From: JABFRZ01 sp031413955
GTDB lineage: Bacteria > Planctomycetota > UBA1135 > GCA-002686595
Assembly (NCBI GenBank): GCA_031413955.1
Contig: JANOGB010000230.1
Location: 1 to 19,825, forward strand
Direction: 5' to 3'
Length of the DNA: 19,825 bases
Shown here: positions 8,091-16,480 of the stretch, one piece after another
How the letters are laid out: each line of letters starts with the position of its first letter
Position numbering within the stretch: the first letter of the stretch is position 1
Program-made: the position numbers and the translations under genes
The notes under the pieces: generated by a model
Told to the model about the DNA's origin: nothing
The model's database searches: none
Seen by the model: only the letters and a program-made list of their open reading frames with translations

Positions 8091-9413
8091 CTACTGATCT
8101 GCGATGCAGTAGAGGTGGCTGTGCCCGCGCAGGAAGATCTCCGCGCCCACGAAGGCGGGCGTCGCGTCGAACACGTCGTTCAGGGTGTTCGTGGCCAGCT
8201 CCGCGAACTCGTCTCCGGCGCGCACGACGACGGTCGTGCCCTCGCGTGACGTGACATACACGCGGCCGGCGGCGGCGATCGGCGAGGCGTGGACCGTGCC
8301 GGCGCCCGTAAGCCGCGCTCCGAGGTAGTGCTCCTTCCCGCTGGCGGCGTCGAGGCAGTTCAGGAGCCCGTTGCTGTCGCGCAAAAAGTAGAGCCGGCCC
8401 TCGTGGACGACCGGTGTCGGCACGTAGGAGGCATGGCGATCATGGGTCCACAGCAGTCCGTGCTGCGCGTCGACCTGGCCCTTGGCCTCCGCCAGGCGAA
8501 TGGCCTGGATCACGTTGCCCTCGTAGGAATTCATGACGAAGAGCAGGCCGTCGGCGACGACCGGCGTGTTGACCGGGTTCTTCGACATCCCCGCGCAGCT
8601 CCACAGGGGCTCGCCCGTCGCGAGATCGTAGGCCAGCGTCGTGCTGCTCCCTGTCAGGATCACCTGCGGCTTCGCGCCGACTCGAGCCACGATCGGCGAG
8701 CCCCAGCTCGAATCCGTCTCGCGCTTGCGACGCCAGCGTTCCGCGCCGGTCTCGAGCTCGAAGGCCGCGACGAAGGAGGGACCCTCCTCGTCCCATTGCA
8801 CGACGATCGTGCCCTCGTGCACGGCGGGCGTGGAACCCTCGCCGAAACCCACCAGCGTCTTCATGTCGCCCAGGTCCTTCGACCACAGCACCTTTCCGCC
8901 CAGGTCCAGGACGTACAACCCGCGCGAGCCGAAGAAGGCGACGAGCCGCTCGCCGTTGCAGTGGATCGAGGCCGAAGCGTGGGAACCGGTCACATGCCCC
9001 TTCTCGTGCGGCCGCTCCTCGCGCACGACCGTCTCCCAGACCTTCGCCCCGCTCGAGCGCTCGAGCGCGAGCACGACGAAGCGGTGCACTCCGTCCGCCT
9101 GCGGCGGGCCCGGCTGCGCGCGAGCGACCTGTCCGGGTTCGAGCTCGCGCACGTCGATCGCCGTCGTGAGGTAGATCCGCTGCCCGCACACGGCCGGCGA
9201 CGAGTTCCCCAGGCCCGGCAGCTCCACCTTCCACTTGACGTTCTCCTCCTCGCTCCAGCGCAAGGGCGGCCTGGCGCCCTCGGCGGCGACTCCGCTGGCG
9301 GTCGGACCGCGCCATCCGGGCCACTCCGCCGACTGCGCGTGGCTGGAAACGGCGAGGGCAGCAAGGACAGGGAGCGGGATCGAGAGCCCGGCGAGCAGCC
9401 GTGCGTGGAGCAT
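8091..9413 (-). CDS. secreted PQQ-binding-like beta-propeller protein
   Basis: A 440-residue exported protein. The ATG at 9413 is chosen over one at 9431 because of the AAGGAAG site upstream and a clean signal peptide (LLAGLSIPLPVLAALAVSSHAQSA). The mature protein starts WPGWRGPTASGV and continues NVKWKVELPGLGNSSPAVCGQRIYLT, the hallmark opening of planctomycete/verrucomicrobial PQQ-like outer-membrane-assembly-type propellers. Repeated blades follow, such as FVVLALERSSGAKVWET, LYVLDLGGKVLWSKDLG, FELETGAERW, YDLATGEPLW and NCLDAASGKEHYLG. No PQQ dehydrogenase catalytic residues are evident, so this is probably a structural or binding propeller, not an alcohol dehydrogenase. Its partner is unknown. 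It lies downstream of the interrupted peptidase gene on the same strand. Confidence 0.85.
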   Translation of the reverse strand: MLHARLLAGLSIPLPVLAALAVSSHAQSAEWPGWRGPTASGVAAEGARPPLRWSEEENVKWKVELPGLGNSSPAVCGQRIYLTTAIDVRELEPGQVARAQPGPPQADGVHRFVVLALERSSGAKVWETVVREERPHEKGHVTGSHASASIHCNGERLVAFFGSRGLYVLDLGGKVLWSKDLGDMKTLVGFGEGSTPAVHEGTIVVQWDEEGPSFVAAFELETGAERWRRKRETDSSWGSPIVARVGAKPQVILTGSSTTLAYDLATGEPLWSCAGMSKNPVNTPVVADGLLFVMNSYEGNVIQAIRLAEAKGQVDAQHGLLWTHDRHASYVPTPVVHEGRLYFLRDSNGLLNCLDAASGKEHYLGARLTGAGTVHASPIAAAGRVYVTSREGTTVVVRAGDEFAELATNTLNDVFDATPAFVGAEIFLRGHSHLYCIADQ

Positions 9414-9417
9414 GCTT

Positions 9418-9424
9418 CTTCCTT
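9418..9424 (-). promoter_or_regulatory. ribosome binding site AAGGAAG
   Basis: A minus-strand purine tract AAGGAAG has its AGGA core 6 bases before the ATG at 9413. It supports that start over the in-frame ATG at 9431. Confidence 0.55.
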
Positions 9425-9472
9425 CGTTCATGGACCGGGCGAGGAGAGGGGAGCTAGTCCCAATAACACAAC

Positions 9473-9583
9473 GGCGAGAGTGCGGTGCCTGGCTCGGCTT
9501 TGCCAGATTCCGCCCTGCGCTCCTCATCACTCCTGCGCGCACCCGGAATCCGGCGAAGCCGTGCCTGGCTCCGTACTCTCGCC
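9473..9583. repeat. quasi-palindromic repeat overlapping the peptidase 3' end
   Basis: The outer arms GGCGAGAGT (9473-9481) and ACTCTCGCC (9575-9583) are perfect complements. The inner arms CGGCTTTGCCAGATTCCG (9495-9512) and CGGAATCCGGCGAAGCCG (9544-9561) pair at 16 of 18 positions. The stretch between outer and inner arms carries the direct copy GTGCCTGGCTC on both sides (9485-9495 and 9561-9571). The element differs from the 2537/16481 family. It supplies the last codons and the stop of the interrupted peptidase gene, so it seems to have landed in or grown into the gene end. Confidence 0.7.
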
Positions 9584-10636
9584 TCCGGCGCCGGAGAAGT
9601 AGTCGCCGTAACCCTCGTTGAACCAGGAATGCGGAGCGAGCTCGCCGGCCGCGTAGTGGATGTACTGGTGGAAGGCTTCGTGGAAGAGCACGGTGCGCGC
9701 TTCCTCCTTGGCCTCCTGGCCGCTCTCGAAGTCGTAGAGCACGAGCTCCTCGGCCCGCGAGTTCCAGTACCCGGCGGTCCCGGATGGGCCGCCGTTGCGG
9801 TAGTACTCATCTCGGTCCTTGCAGATGCGCACGGTCGAGACGGCGCGAATCTCGCCGACGGCGGGGAAGAGCTCGACGTAGGCCCGGCGGATGGCTTCGA
9901 GACGCTTGGCGAGGTGCTGGATCAGGTTGCCGTTCTTGGTGTCGTGGATGAGCAGGTAGTTCTCCGTGTCGTCGGCCTCCCAGCCCTCGAGCAGGCCCGC
10001 GCGCACCTTCACGCGCTGCTCGGGCTCTCGGAACCGCGGACTCTTGGCGTAGAACTTGGTCCACTTGACGGCCGCGGGCGGCACGACCGGCTCGAAGAAC
10101 TCCAGACTCTCCGCGCAGCGCCGCCACGCACCGATGTTGCGCTCGGCCTCGTCGGCGCAGGTCCCGAGCAAGACCCAGGTGCGCTGCGCGTTGCGCAGCT
10201 CGGCCGCCCACTGGGTCGGCCTCGATTCCAGGAGCTCGGCCAGCGGCTGGATGTCAAAGGCGAGCTCGTACTCCTTGTACTTCCAGCCCTCTCGATCGCG
10301 TCCCGCGCTCTCGTTCGCGACCTTTCAGCCCTCGAGGCGCTGCGCGACGAAACGCTCGAACGTCGTGACCGGAAGAGGCTCCGTGGGCGGGTCGGGATCC
10401 TCGTGCCAGTCGAGGCGCAGGAGATAGAGCCCGGCCTGGGGCGTGCCCTTCGGCGCGTCGCGCTTCTTCTCCTGGACGTAGCGCAGCACGATCCACGGCT
10501 CCTTCGGCTGGACGGGCACCGGCTCGTATCGCGGCGGCACTTCGAGCGCGACGCCGAGCGCGGGGTACTTCTCTTCGCCGAAGTTACCCACGGCGTTACT
10601 CGTCAGAGCGACGAGGATCGGGATCAACGGATTCAT
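9527..10636 (-). pseudogene. putative secreted HExxH zinc peptidase (DUF1570-like), interrupted by in-frame TGA
   Basis: The reading frame runs from the ATG at 10636, which follows a strong AGGAGG, to the stop at 9527. It is open except for a single TGA at 10325-10327, codon 104. The first 103 residues have a hydrophobic N-terminus and end FERFVAQRLEG. The frame resumes directly as KVANESAGRDREGWKYKEYEL, with no ATG or GTG and no ribosome binding site to start a second gene; the first usable start is a TTG at 10171. The downstream part carries a gluzincin-type site: FHEAFHQYIHY, with zinc ligands His319 and His323 and catalytic Glu320, then HSWFNEGYGDYF with Glu341 as the third ligand. A TGG (Trp) to TGA change would explain it. 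It may be a nonsense mutation, a sequencing error or readthrough. The last 17 residues come from a palindromic repeat. Confidence 0.7.
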
Positions 10637-10643
10637 CGGTTCC

Positions 10644-10649
10644 CCTCCT
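10644..10649 (-). promoter_or_regulatory. ribosome binding site AGGAGG
   Basis: A perfect minus-strand AGGAGG lies 7 bases upstream of the ATG at 10636. It sets the start of the interrupted peptidase gene and shows that translation initiation was recently functional. Confidence 0.75.
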
Positions 10650-10854
10650 ACATGGTGTTCCCTCCACCCCGGCAGATTCCCTCCGCCGTGAGCATCGTAG
10701 CACTCCTCGGCGACGAGGATCGGCCTGCGTCGTACGAGCTCGGCAGCCCGTCTCGGATCGAGGGAGGCGGCGAGTGGAAACAAGCGGATCCTGGCGGGTA
10801 CACTCGCTGCTCGCCGTTCTGCTCTTGGAACCGGGAACCTCCTCGGAGCGAACC

Positions 10855-11697
10855 ATGGGCTACCTGAGCAAGCTCCTTCTGCTGAGTTGCCTCTCGACCT
10901 CCGTGCTGGCAACGCCTGCCGTCGCGAGCCGGCAACAAGCAGGAGTCAACGCGCTCGTCCGAGACCTCGACTCCGCAGACGAAGCGACGCGCGAGGCGGC
11001 GATCGCTGCCCTGGCGAAGCGTCCGCGGAAGACGGTGGAAGAGTTGCTGGCGCAATTCGATTCGCAGATTTTCTCCGGGCAAATGAGGACCGGGGTGATC
11101 GAGGTGCTCGGCAGGATGAAGAAGACCGGCACGCAGATCTTGGAGGACGTCCTGCTGCAACGGCTGCACGCCGGGAACATCCCGCTGGTCTTCGCGCTCT
11201 TCGCCGCCATCGGAGACACCGGGCCGAAGGCTGCTTGGACATCCGCCTCGCTCGTCAAGCGCATCGAGGGCGGCTTCGATCAGGGCTTCAAGGAGTTCAA
11301 CAACACGGTGATCGCCCTGGCGCTCATGACGCTGGGCGAGCTCGGGCCCACCGGTGCGAAGGCCGAGTCCGTGATCCGGAAGCACATGGAGGCCGCGGAC
11401 CTCGGGGTCAAGCTCTCCGGGGCCATCGCGCTCTGGTGGATCGGCGGCGATCCGGAAGAGGTGTACCCGGTACTGAGCCAGGGCCTCACCGCGAAGGACG
11501 TGGTGGTCCTGGAGCGCGCGATCTTCGGGCTCGGCGAGATGGGCGCGCATGCGCAGGCGGCCTTGCCCGCGCTGGAAGCCCTGCGCGACAAGGTCTCGAA
11601 CGAGACGAAAACCGTCCTCCTCGAGACCATCCGCAAGATCGAGGGCACGTTGCCGCCCAAGGGACCGCGCCGCAGTCAGCCTGAGAAGCCAGGCTAG
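10855..11697 (+). CDS. secreted HEAT-repeat protein
   Basis: A 280-residue protein from the ATG at 10855. That start is chosen over an upstream in-frame ATG (10774) because GGAG lies 6 bases before it and the sequence opens with a proper signal peptide (MGYLSKLLLLSCLSTSVLATPAVA). The mature part is all helical pairs typical of HEAT/PBS-lyase repeats: LVRDLDSADEATREAAIAAL, RTGVIEVLGRMKKTG, VIALALMTLGELGPTGAKA, VKLSGAIALWWIGGDPEEV, LERAIFGLGEMGAHAQAALPAL. Such solenoids bind proteins; no enzyme motif is visible. It is divergent from the interrupted peptidase gene (218-base gap) and convergent with the CnaB-like gene, 18 bases away. The partner is unknown. Confidence 0.75.
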   Translation: MGYLSKLLLLSCLSTSVLATPAVASRQQAGVNALVRDLDSADEATREAAIAALAKRPRKTVEELLAQFDSQIFSGQMRTGVIEVLGRMKKTGTQILEDVLLQRLHAGNIPLVFALFAAIGDTGPKAAWTSASLVKRIEGGFDQGFKEFNNTVIALALMTLGELGPTGAKAESVIRKHMEAADLGVKLSGAIALWWIGGDPEEVYPVLSQGLTAKDVVVLERAIFGLGEMGAHAQAALPALEALRDKVSNETKTVLLETIRKIEGTLPPKGPRRSQPEKPG

Positions 11698-11715
11698 GCC
11701 GCGACTCGTCGCGCC

Positions 11716-14184
11716 TCAGGGGACCTCCACCTCGACGACGCCACCACGCGGGACGTCGAGGGTCTTCTTCTCGCTCTCGCCGGAGGCCGAGTGGTACTCG
11801 ATGCGCGCGGGTCCGGCGGGAACGAACTCGGCGCCGAAGGAACCCGTCGCATCGGCCTGGAGATCGACGTGGAAGGCGAGGCCGGGGTACGCCTCGGACC
11901 AAAAATCCAGCGGCGTGTCGAGCTCGAGCGCGCCGAGCCGCAGGCGGCCGCGCAGCGCGCCCGTGGGGACGTCGGCCTCCCAGGAGTTCTCGCCGGGCGC
12001 GAGGCGGATGTCCGCGCTCGCAGTCGCGTTGCGGCCACCGAGCTCGCCGTGGAGGACCAACGAGAAGTTGCCGGCGGCGGAAGTCGTCAGGTGGAAGCCG
12101 CCGTCCGGGTCGAGCGAGGCCGATTCGGCCTGGAGCGCGCGATCGTCGCTCGGGAACAGGCTCACGCTCCAGTCGCGCGGCGCGCTGCCGCCGAGCTGAA
12201 AGCGACCCGACAGAGTCACGAGCTGGAGCGCGCGCAGGTCGAGGTCGAAGCGCGTGGTTCCGCCCTCGTGCACGACGCAGTCCCACGGGATCTCCGCGGG
12301 TTTCTCGCCGTCGCCCGACGAGCGGCTCGAGGTGGTCGAGCTGGTGCTGATCTCGTCCTTGCGCCACACGACCTGCCACGAGCCCGGCGTCAGGCCCTCG
12401 AAGCGGTACTCGCCGGCGGCGTCGGTGCGGCCGGTGAAGCCGTGGCCGTCGCCGCGCGACAGGCCCACGATGCGGCCGCTCGGATCCTCGCCCGCGGTGA
12501 CGATCACCCGGCCCGTGATCGCGCCGCCGCGCCCGAGCACGAGGTCGAGCGCGCTCGCGCCGGCGCCGGCCTCGAAGTGCAGCGGCCCCAGGTCGGTGGG
12601 CGCGAATCCGGGCGCCTCGGCGCGCACGAACCAGTCACCGGAGCGGCGCAACGTCAGGACGTACTCGCCCTTCTCGTCGGTGCGCGTCTCCGCCTCGGAG
12701 AACTTCTCCGCCAGGCAGCGAAAGCCGTTCACGACGTAGGAATCGCCCGCGCCCATCGCCTCGTGCAGGCTCACCGTCGCGTCCGCGATCGGGCCGGCGC
12801 TCGAGCTCACGCGACCGCGCACGCCGGGCAGCACCGCGAGGCGCGCCACGAGCTCGCCCGGCACCGCGGCCGGCTCGAAGGGGCCGAGCTCGGCGAGCTC
12901 GAAGCCCTCGGCCTCGACCGTGACCTCGAAGGTCTCGGCCGGAGCGAGGAGCTCGATCTCACCGGCGCGCAGGACTCCGTCGTCGGGCGCGCGGTGGTCC
13001 GCATGGAAGTGAGCGCGCGTCTGCTCGACCCGGGCGAGGAAGCGCTCGACCGGCCGGCCCTCAGCGTCCTCCACGCGCAGCCGGAAGGTGCGCTTCTCGC
13101 CGAGCTGGAGGACGAGATCGTGCGTCCCGGGCGGCACGTCGTGCGCGACCGCGGGCCGATAGCGCTTCTCCGGATCGCTGGCGAGGAACGAGTAGGAGGC
13201 GCGCACGTCGAGGAACTGCTTGAAGCGCCCGTTCTCGTCCGCCTTCGTGTTGCCGGTGCCGGACCGCCCGTGCAGCTCGTAGTGGTACTGGATCTCGGCC
13301 TGCGAGAGCGGTACGCCCGCCGGGTCGAGCACGACCAGGCGAATCGTGTCCTCCGGCGCGAGTGGCTCGAGCACGAGCTCGAGACCGTTGAGCTGGCCGC
13401 CGGGCGCGAGCTCGAGCCGTTCCGTCGAAGCCCACAGCCACTCCTCCTGCCCCGCCCACACGCGCACCGCGCCGGCGGGGACTTCCTCGAGCAAGAAGAA
13501 GCCGTTCTCCGCGGCCACGCCGGAAGCGATCGTTTCCCCCGGGCCCGTGAAGCGCGAGCCGCCCGAGAGGTCGAGGCCTTCCTCGACCGAGACCTGCGCG
13601 CCGCCGAGCGCGCGTCCGTGCGCGTCGACGACGCGCCCGCTCACGCGCCCCGCGGGCAGCAACACGACGTCGCCGAGATCGTGCCATTCCTCCGGGCGCA
13701 GCAGTGCCTGCACGCGCCGCGTGCCGAGGCCGCTGCGCGCGAACACGAGGTCGCAGGTCTGGCGCAGCCCGCCGAACAGGTCCACGTCGAGCTCGAAGGT
13801 CCCGTCAGCCGCCGAACGGCGCCCTTCGGCGACGCCCGCGCCCGAGATCCCCACATCCGCGAGCGGCGCGGCCACGGCGTCGACGCAGCGCCCGCGCACG
13901 TGCGCGACCTTCTTCGACGGTAGCTCCGCGGGCACGGCCGGCGTCGCGGAGTCGACAGGCTCGCGCTCCTCGACCAGCGCGGGTTCGGACCGTCGCGCGC
14001 TCTCGCCCACGTCGGCCGTGGACGCGAGCGTCAATGCCTCGCGAGCTTCGACAGGCCGACTCGACCTCGCTTCCGCCGGCGTCGCTTCGCCCCCGCCGCG
14101 ACGCAGGCTGCCGGCCGACCGCCAAAGAACGATGAGGAGCCCCACGACTCCGACCAAGAAGGCGAACGCGATCCCGCGCTTCAC
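11716..14184 (-). CDS. membrane-anchored protein with multiple carboxypeptidase-regulatory (CnaB-like) repeats
   Basis: An 822-residue protein starting with GTG at 14184. A single N-terminal membrane anchor (residues about 5-22) precedes a low-complexity Ala/Glu/Ser linker (about 28-92). The rest is a string of beta-sandwich modules of the carboxypeptidase-regulatory/CnaB type, each opening with a line such as VRGRCVDAVAAPLADVGISG (97), VSGRVVDAHGRALGGAQVSV (182), IRLVVLDPAGVPLSQAEI (281), VRGRVSSSAGPIADATVSL (456) and ITGRVIVTAGEDPSG (557). A D-x-x-G-x-Y/F turn recurs in most (AADGTF, DEKGEY, DAAGEYRF). A Ser/Thr-rich insert lies at about 611-625. It is likely a rod-like surface or periplasmic adhesive or scaffold protein. 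Its GTG overlaps the stop of the toroid gene by four bases (GTGA), so the two are translated together. Confidence 0.75.
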   Translation of the reverse strand: MKRGIAFAFLVGVVGLLIVLWRSAGSLRRGGGEATPAEARSSRPVEAREALTLASTADVGESARRSEPALVEEREPVDSATPAVPAELPSKKVAHVRGRCVDAVAAPLADVGISGAGVAEGRRSAADGTFELDVDLFGGLRQTCDLVFARSGLGTRRVQALLRPEEWHDLGDVVLLPAGRVSGRVVDAHGRALGGAQVSVEEGLDLSGGSRFTGPGETIASGVAAENGFFLLEEVPAGAVRVWAGQEEWLWASTERLELAPGGQLNGLELVLEPLAPEDTIRLVVLDPAGVPLSQAEIQYHYELHGRSGTGNTKADENGRFKQFLDVRASYSFLASDPEKRYRPAVAHDVPPGTHDLVLQLGEKRTFRLRVEDAEGRPVERFLARVEQTRAHFHADHRAPDDGVLRAGEIELLAPAETFEVTVEAEGFELAELGPFEPAAVPGELVARLAVLPGVRGRVSSSAGPIADATVSLHEAMGAGDSYVVNGFRCLAEKFSEAETRTDEKGEYVLTLRRSGDWFVRAEAPGFAPTDLGPLHFEAGAGASALDLVLGRGGAITGRVIVTAGEDPSGRIVGLSRGDGHGFTGRTDAAGEYRFEGLTPGSWQVVWRKDEISTSSTTSSRSSGDGEKPAEIPWDCVVHEGGTTRFDLDLRALQLVTLSGRFQLGGSAPRDWSVSLFPSDDRALQAESASLDPDGGFHLTTSAAGNFSLVLHGELGGRNATASADIRLAPGENSWEADVPTGALRGRLRLGALELDTPLDFWSEAYPGLAFHVDLQADATGSFGAEFVPAGPARIEYHSASGESEKKTLDVPRGGVVEVEVP

Positions 14185-15605
14185 GGCCGGAACGCGTTTT
14201 CGTACCGGTAATAGACTTCGAGCGTCAGCACGTTGATGGCCGTGCTGTAGAGCGCGTGCCCGGTGCTCCCGCCCCAGCGATCGTCGTCCAGCCAGCCACC
14301 GCGGCTGCAGGCTTTCGGCGTCGTGCTCTGGTTCTGCAGCGACAGGAGCGCGGCCACCAGGGCCCTGTTCCAGGGTCTCCAGTACTTGCCCGCCCCCGTG
14401 CGCGGGCTCTCGGGACCATCGAATTGATTCAGTGCCAGGGCCGCCTGGTACCAGTAGTAGTAATCGATCGAGAGCTTGTCAGCGGACACGGCCGGCAGGT
14501 CCTTGACGATGTGCTTGGCCGCCAGCTCGAGGAACGGATCCTTGATGTCGCGACTGACGAAGGTTCGCACCAGCATGCCGAGCGCGGACATGGTCGCGGT
14601 GTGGTAGGTGAACCGATCCCCGGGCCCCTTGACGGACTCTCCGGCCTGATCGGGACTCTGGTAACCGACCAGACCTTTCTTGCCGGTCGTGTGGCGGGCG
14701 TAGGCGAGCGCTCCATCCATGACCTCGGAGGGCACGGAGAGGCCGACGAGCTGGGCCGACTTCAGCGCCATGACCACCCAGGTCGTGACCGAGATATCGA
14801 CGTCCTGGACGAGTCCGGCGTGTTGGCTCTCGGAGATCACGCCCGCGTCCAGCCTCTCGTCGAGGTGCTTCCTCGAGAAGTAGCGCCAGCCCCACAGGGA
14901 TCCCTGCTCCTCGATCTTCTGGGCGGCCACGAGGTAGTCGACCGCTTTCTGCGCAGGGCTCTCGAGCTCGCGGCGTTGCGCGATGCCATAGGCCTCGCAC
15001 ACGGCCATCGCGGCCAGGGCCTCGTTGTACAGGGCGAAACTGAAATCGGGATTGCTGAAAGCCCCATCCTTCCGCTGGCGATCGACCAACCACTTGATTC
15101 CCTTCTCGACCACCTCGCCCGCCGCGTGGCGTTTGCCCGTGACCGTGTCGATGATCTCGATCGACGAGCCGACCGAGATGCCTTGTGCGAGGAAGGCGAG
15201 CAAGGCCAGTCCGGTCAGACCTTCGTCGTAATCTGGGACGAGCACGGTCTTGGCCGAGATGCACGGCTTGCCGGGCGTGCAGTGCGACGGGAGCGTGGTG
15301 GCGCCCCAGGAACCATCTTCGTTCTGGTGTCGGAGCAACCAGCACAAGCCCTCGAGCACGGCCTCCTCGGTCTTGACCGTGGCGTCCGTGGTCGGGCGTC
15401 CCTTCTTGGTAGGCGTCGCGGTCGCGGCCTGGCGCGAGGCGAAGGCCGAAGGTGAGCCCTTGCCGCCGTGCCCATCCTCGGTCGAGCCGTCACCTTCCTG
15501 GAGAGCGCGCCCGCTCGTCGAAAACGCGCTCGACAGGAGTGCGAGCGGTCCCACGAGACGGATGAGTCGCTTTTTCTGGTCGAAGACGAGCGCTGCGAGG
15601 TTCAT
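14181..15605 (-). CDS. exported alpha/alpha-toroid protein (prenyltransferase/squalene oxidase repeat type)
   Basis: A 474-residue protein with a signal-like N-terminus (KKRLIRLVGPLALLSSAFSTSGRA). QW-type motifs mark the alpha/alpha-barrel: QNEDGSW at 94-100, QRKDGAF at 177-183 and AQKIEEQGSLWGWRYF. The segment FALYNEALAAMAVCEAYG and the later DVDISVTTWVVMALKSAQLVGLSVP fit the planctomycete group of exported toroid proteins. The class II terpene cyclase acid motif DxDDT is reduced to DVDIS, so cyclisation is unlikely and a binding or structural role is inferred. The ATG at 15605 has GGGAG about 8 bases upstream. It is the first gene of a two-gene operon with the CnaB-like protein and is divergent from the ECF sigma factor gene. 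Confidence 0.78.
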   Translation of the reverse strand: MNLAALVFDQKKRLIRLVGPLALLSSAFSTSGRALQEGDGSTEDGHGGKGSPSAFASRQAATATPTKKGRPTTDATVKTEEAVLEGLCWLLRHQNEDGSWGATTLPSHCTPGKPCISAKTVLVPDYDEGLTGLALLAFLAQGISVGSSIEIIDTVTGKRHAAGEVVEKGIKWLVDRQRKDGAFSNPDFSFALYNEALAAMAVCEAYGIAQRRELESPAQKAVDYLVAAQKIEEQGSLWGWRYFSRKHLDERLDAGVISESQHAGLVQDVDISVTTWVVMALKSAQLVGLSVPSEVMDGALAYARHTTGKKGLVGYQSPDQAGESVKGPGDRFTYHTATMSALGMLVRTFVSRDIKDPFLELAAKHIVKDLPAVSADKLSIDYYYWYQAALALNQFDGPESPRTGAGKYWRPWNRALVAALLSLQNQSTTPKACSRGGWLDDDRWGGSTGHALYSTAINVLTLEVYYRYENAFRP

Positions 15606-15873
15606 GTCTTCCGCTCCCTACCCTCCTCGAGTTAGCCGACCCAGAGCTCTCGCGCCGCGAAGCGCGCCAGGCCTCCACGGGCCCCGCCCAAGGGTAACGC
15701 CCTGGATGCTGTCGCACGAGCTCGGACGCGAATCGGTACGACGAATCCTGGAGAAATGTGTCTCCTTCTCATTCTCCTCCGGACTCCGGAGCGAGCGAGA
15801 GAAAAGATCGCCTGGACGGCTTGACGATTCCACGCGCGGCGCTTCTCCTTTGCGAGTCGATCGCAGGGGGGTC
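15606..15873. other. divergent intergenic region between toroid operon and sigma factor gene
   Basis: A 268-base non-coding gap that should hold both promoters. It includes a short hairpin GGAGA-AATGTG-TCTCC near 15750-15765, pyrimidine-rich tracts, and a TTGACG at 15821-15826 with no convincing -10 partner. No promoter can be assigned with confidence. Confidence 0.4.
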
Positions 15874-16470
15874 ATGTCGCTTCGGGCCGAATGGGATCAT
15901 CTCTTGGTAGCCGCGCGTGGTGGTGACGCGCTGGCGCTCGGGCAATTGCTCGAGGTGGCGCAGGATGACCTGCAGTCGGTGGCCTCGGGCGTCCTCGGGC
16001 GCTCGACGCAGGCGCGGCTGCCGATCGAGGACGTGCTGGCCGAGGCGTTCGTGGCCGTCGTGAAGGACATCGCCTCGCTGCGGGCGACGAACTACGTCGG
16101 CTTCCGCTTCTGGTTCGCCTCGATCGCGCGCAACAACGTGCGGCGCACGCTGCGGCGCGAACGCGCGCGCGGGGAAGTGTCCGTGGACGAGGAGCCGGAG
16201 GACGAGAGCGGAGCCAGCGAGCCGCATTTTTTCTCGACGGAGAACCTGGCCTTCCTGCGCCGTGCGCTCGTCAGCATGCCGCGCAGCCAGCAAGCGGCGT
16301 ACGTGCTGCGCGAGGGCCTGGGCCTCTCCTGGCACGCGATCGGTTTCGTGCTCGAACGGCGCGAGGCCGCCGCGGCACGGCTCGTCCACTACCGCGCCGC
16401 ATTGCGCGTGAAGGAAGCCGCCGGCACCCGACCGGAGCTGCGCCTGGCTGCAGCGGTGATCATGGCCTGA
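15874..16470 (+). CDS. ECF-type RNA polymerase sigma factor
   Basis: A 198-residue sigma-70 family protein of ECF size. Region 2 spans about residues 8-95 (LPIEDVLAEAFVAVVKDI, then FRFWFASIARNNVRRTLRRE). An acidic linker follows (SVDEEPEDESGASEP), then region 4 at about 126-182 (FLRRALVSMPRSQQAAYVLR, GLSWHAIGFVLERREAAAARL). It should direct RNA polymerase to a specific promoter set. The ATG at 15874 follows a GCAGGGGGG purine tract. No anti-sigma factor gene with a zinc-binding or membrane domain is adjacent, which is common for planctomycete ECF factors. Divergence from the toroid/CnaB operon makes that operon a possible target, but this is inference. A hairpin (GCTGAG-CGA-CTCAGC) directly follows the stop and merges into repeat copy 2. 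Confidence 0.85.
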   Translation: MSLRAEWDHLLVAARGGDALALGQLLEVAQDDLQSVASGVLGRSTQARLPIEDVLAEAFVAVVKDIASLRATNYVGFRFWFASIARNNVRRTLRRERARGEVSVDEEPEDESGASEPHFFSTENLAFLRRALVSMPRSQQAAYVLREGLGLSWHAIGFVLERREAAAARLVHYRAALRVKEAAGTRPELRLAAAVIMA

Positions 16471-16480
16471 GCTGAGCGAC

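Noticed and set aside
10280..10327. TGA at 10325-10327 as a selenocysteine codon
   Set aside because: Only a weak 5-6 bp hairpin follows, with no convincing bacterial SECIS. The position does not align with the catalytic site, and a Trp-to-stop change explains it more simply.
11791..13923. A 710-residue plus-strand frame opposite the CnaB-like gene
   Set aside because: It is Arg/Ala/Glu-rich with no domain. The minus-strand protein has clear repeated beta modules.
15821..15850. TTGACG as the -35 of a sigma-70 promoter for the ECF sigma gene
   Set aside because: No sequence near a -10 hexamer occurs at 16-18 bases spacing, and single -35 matches are expected by chance.
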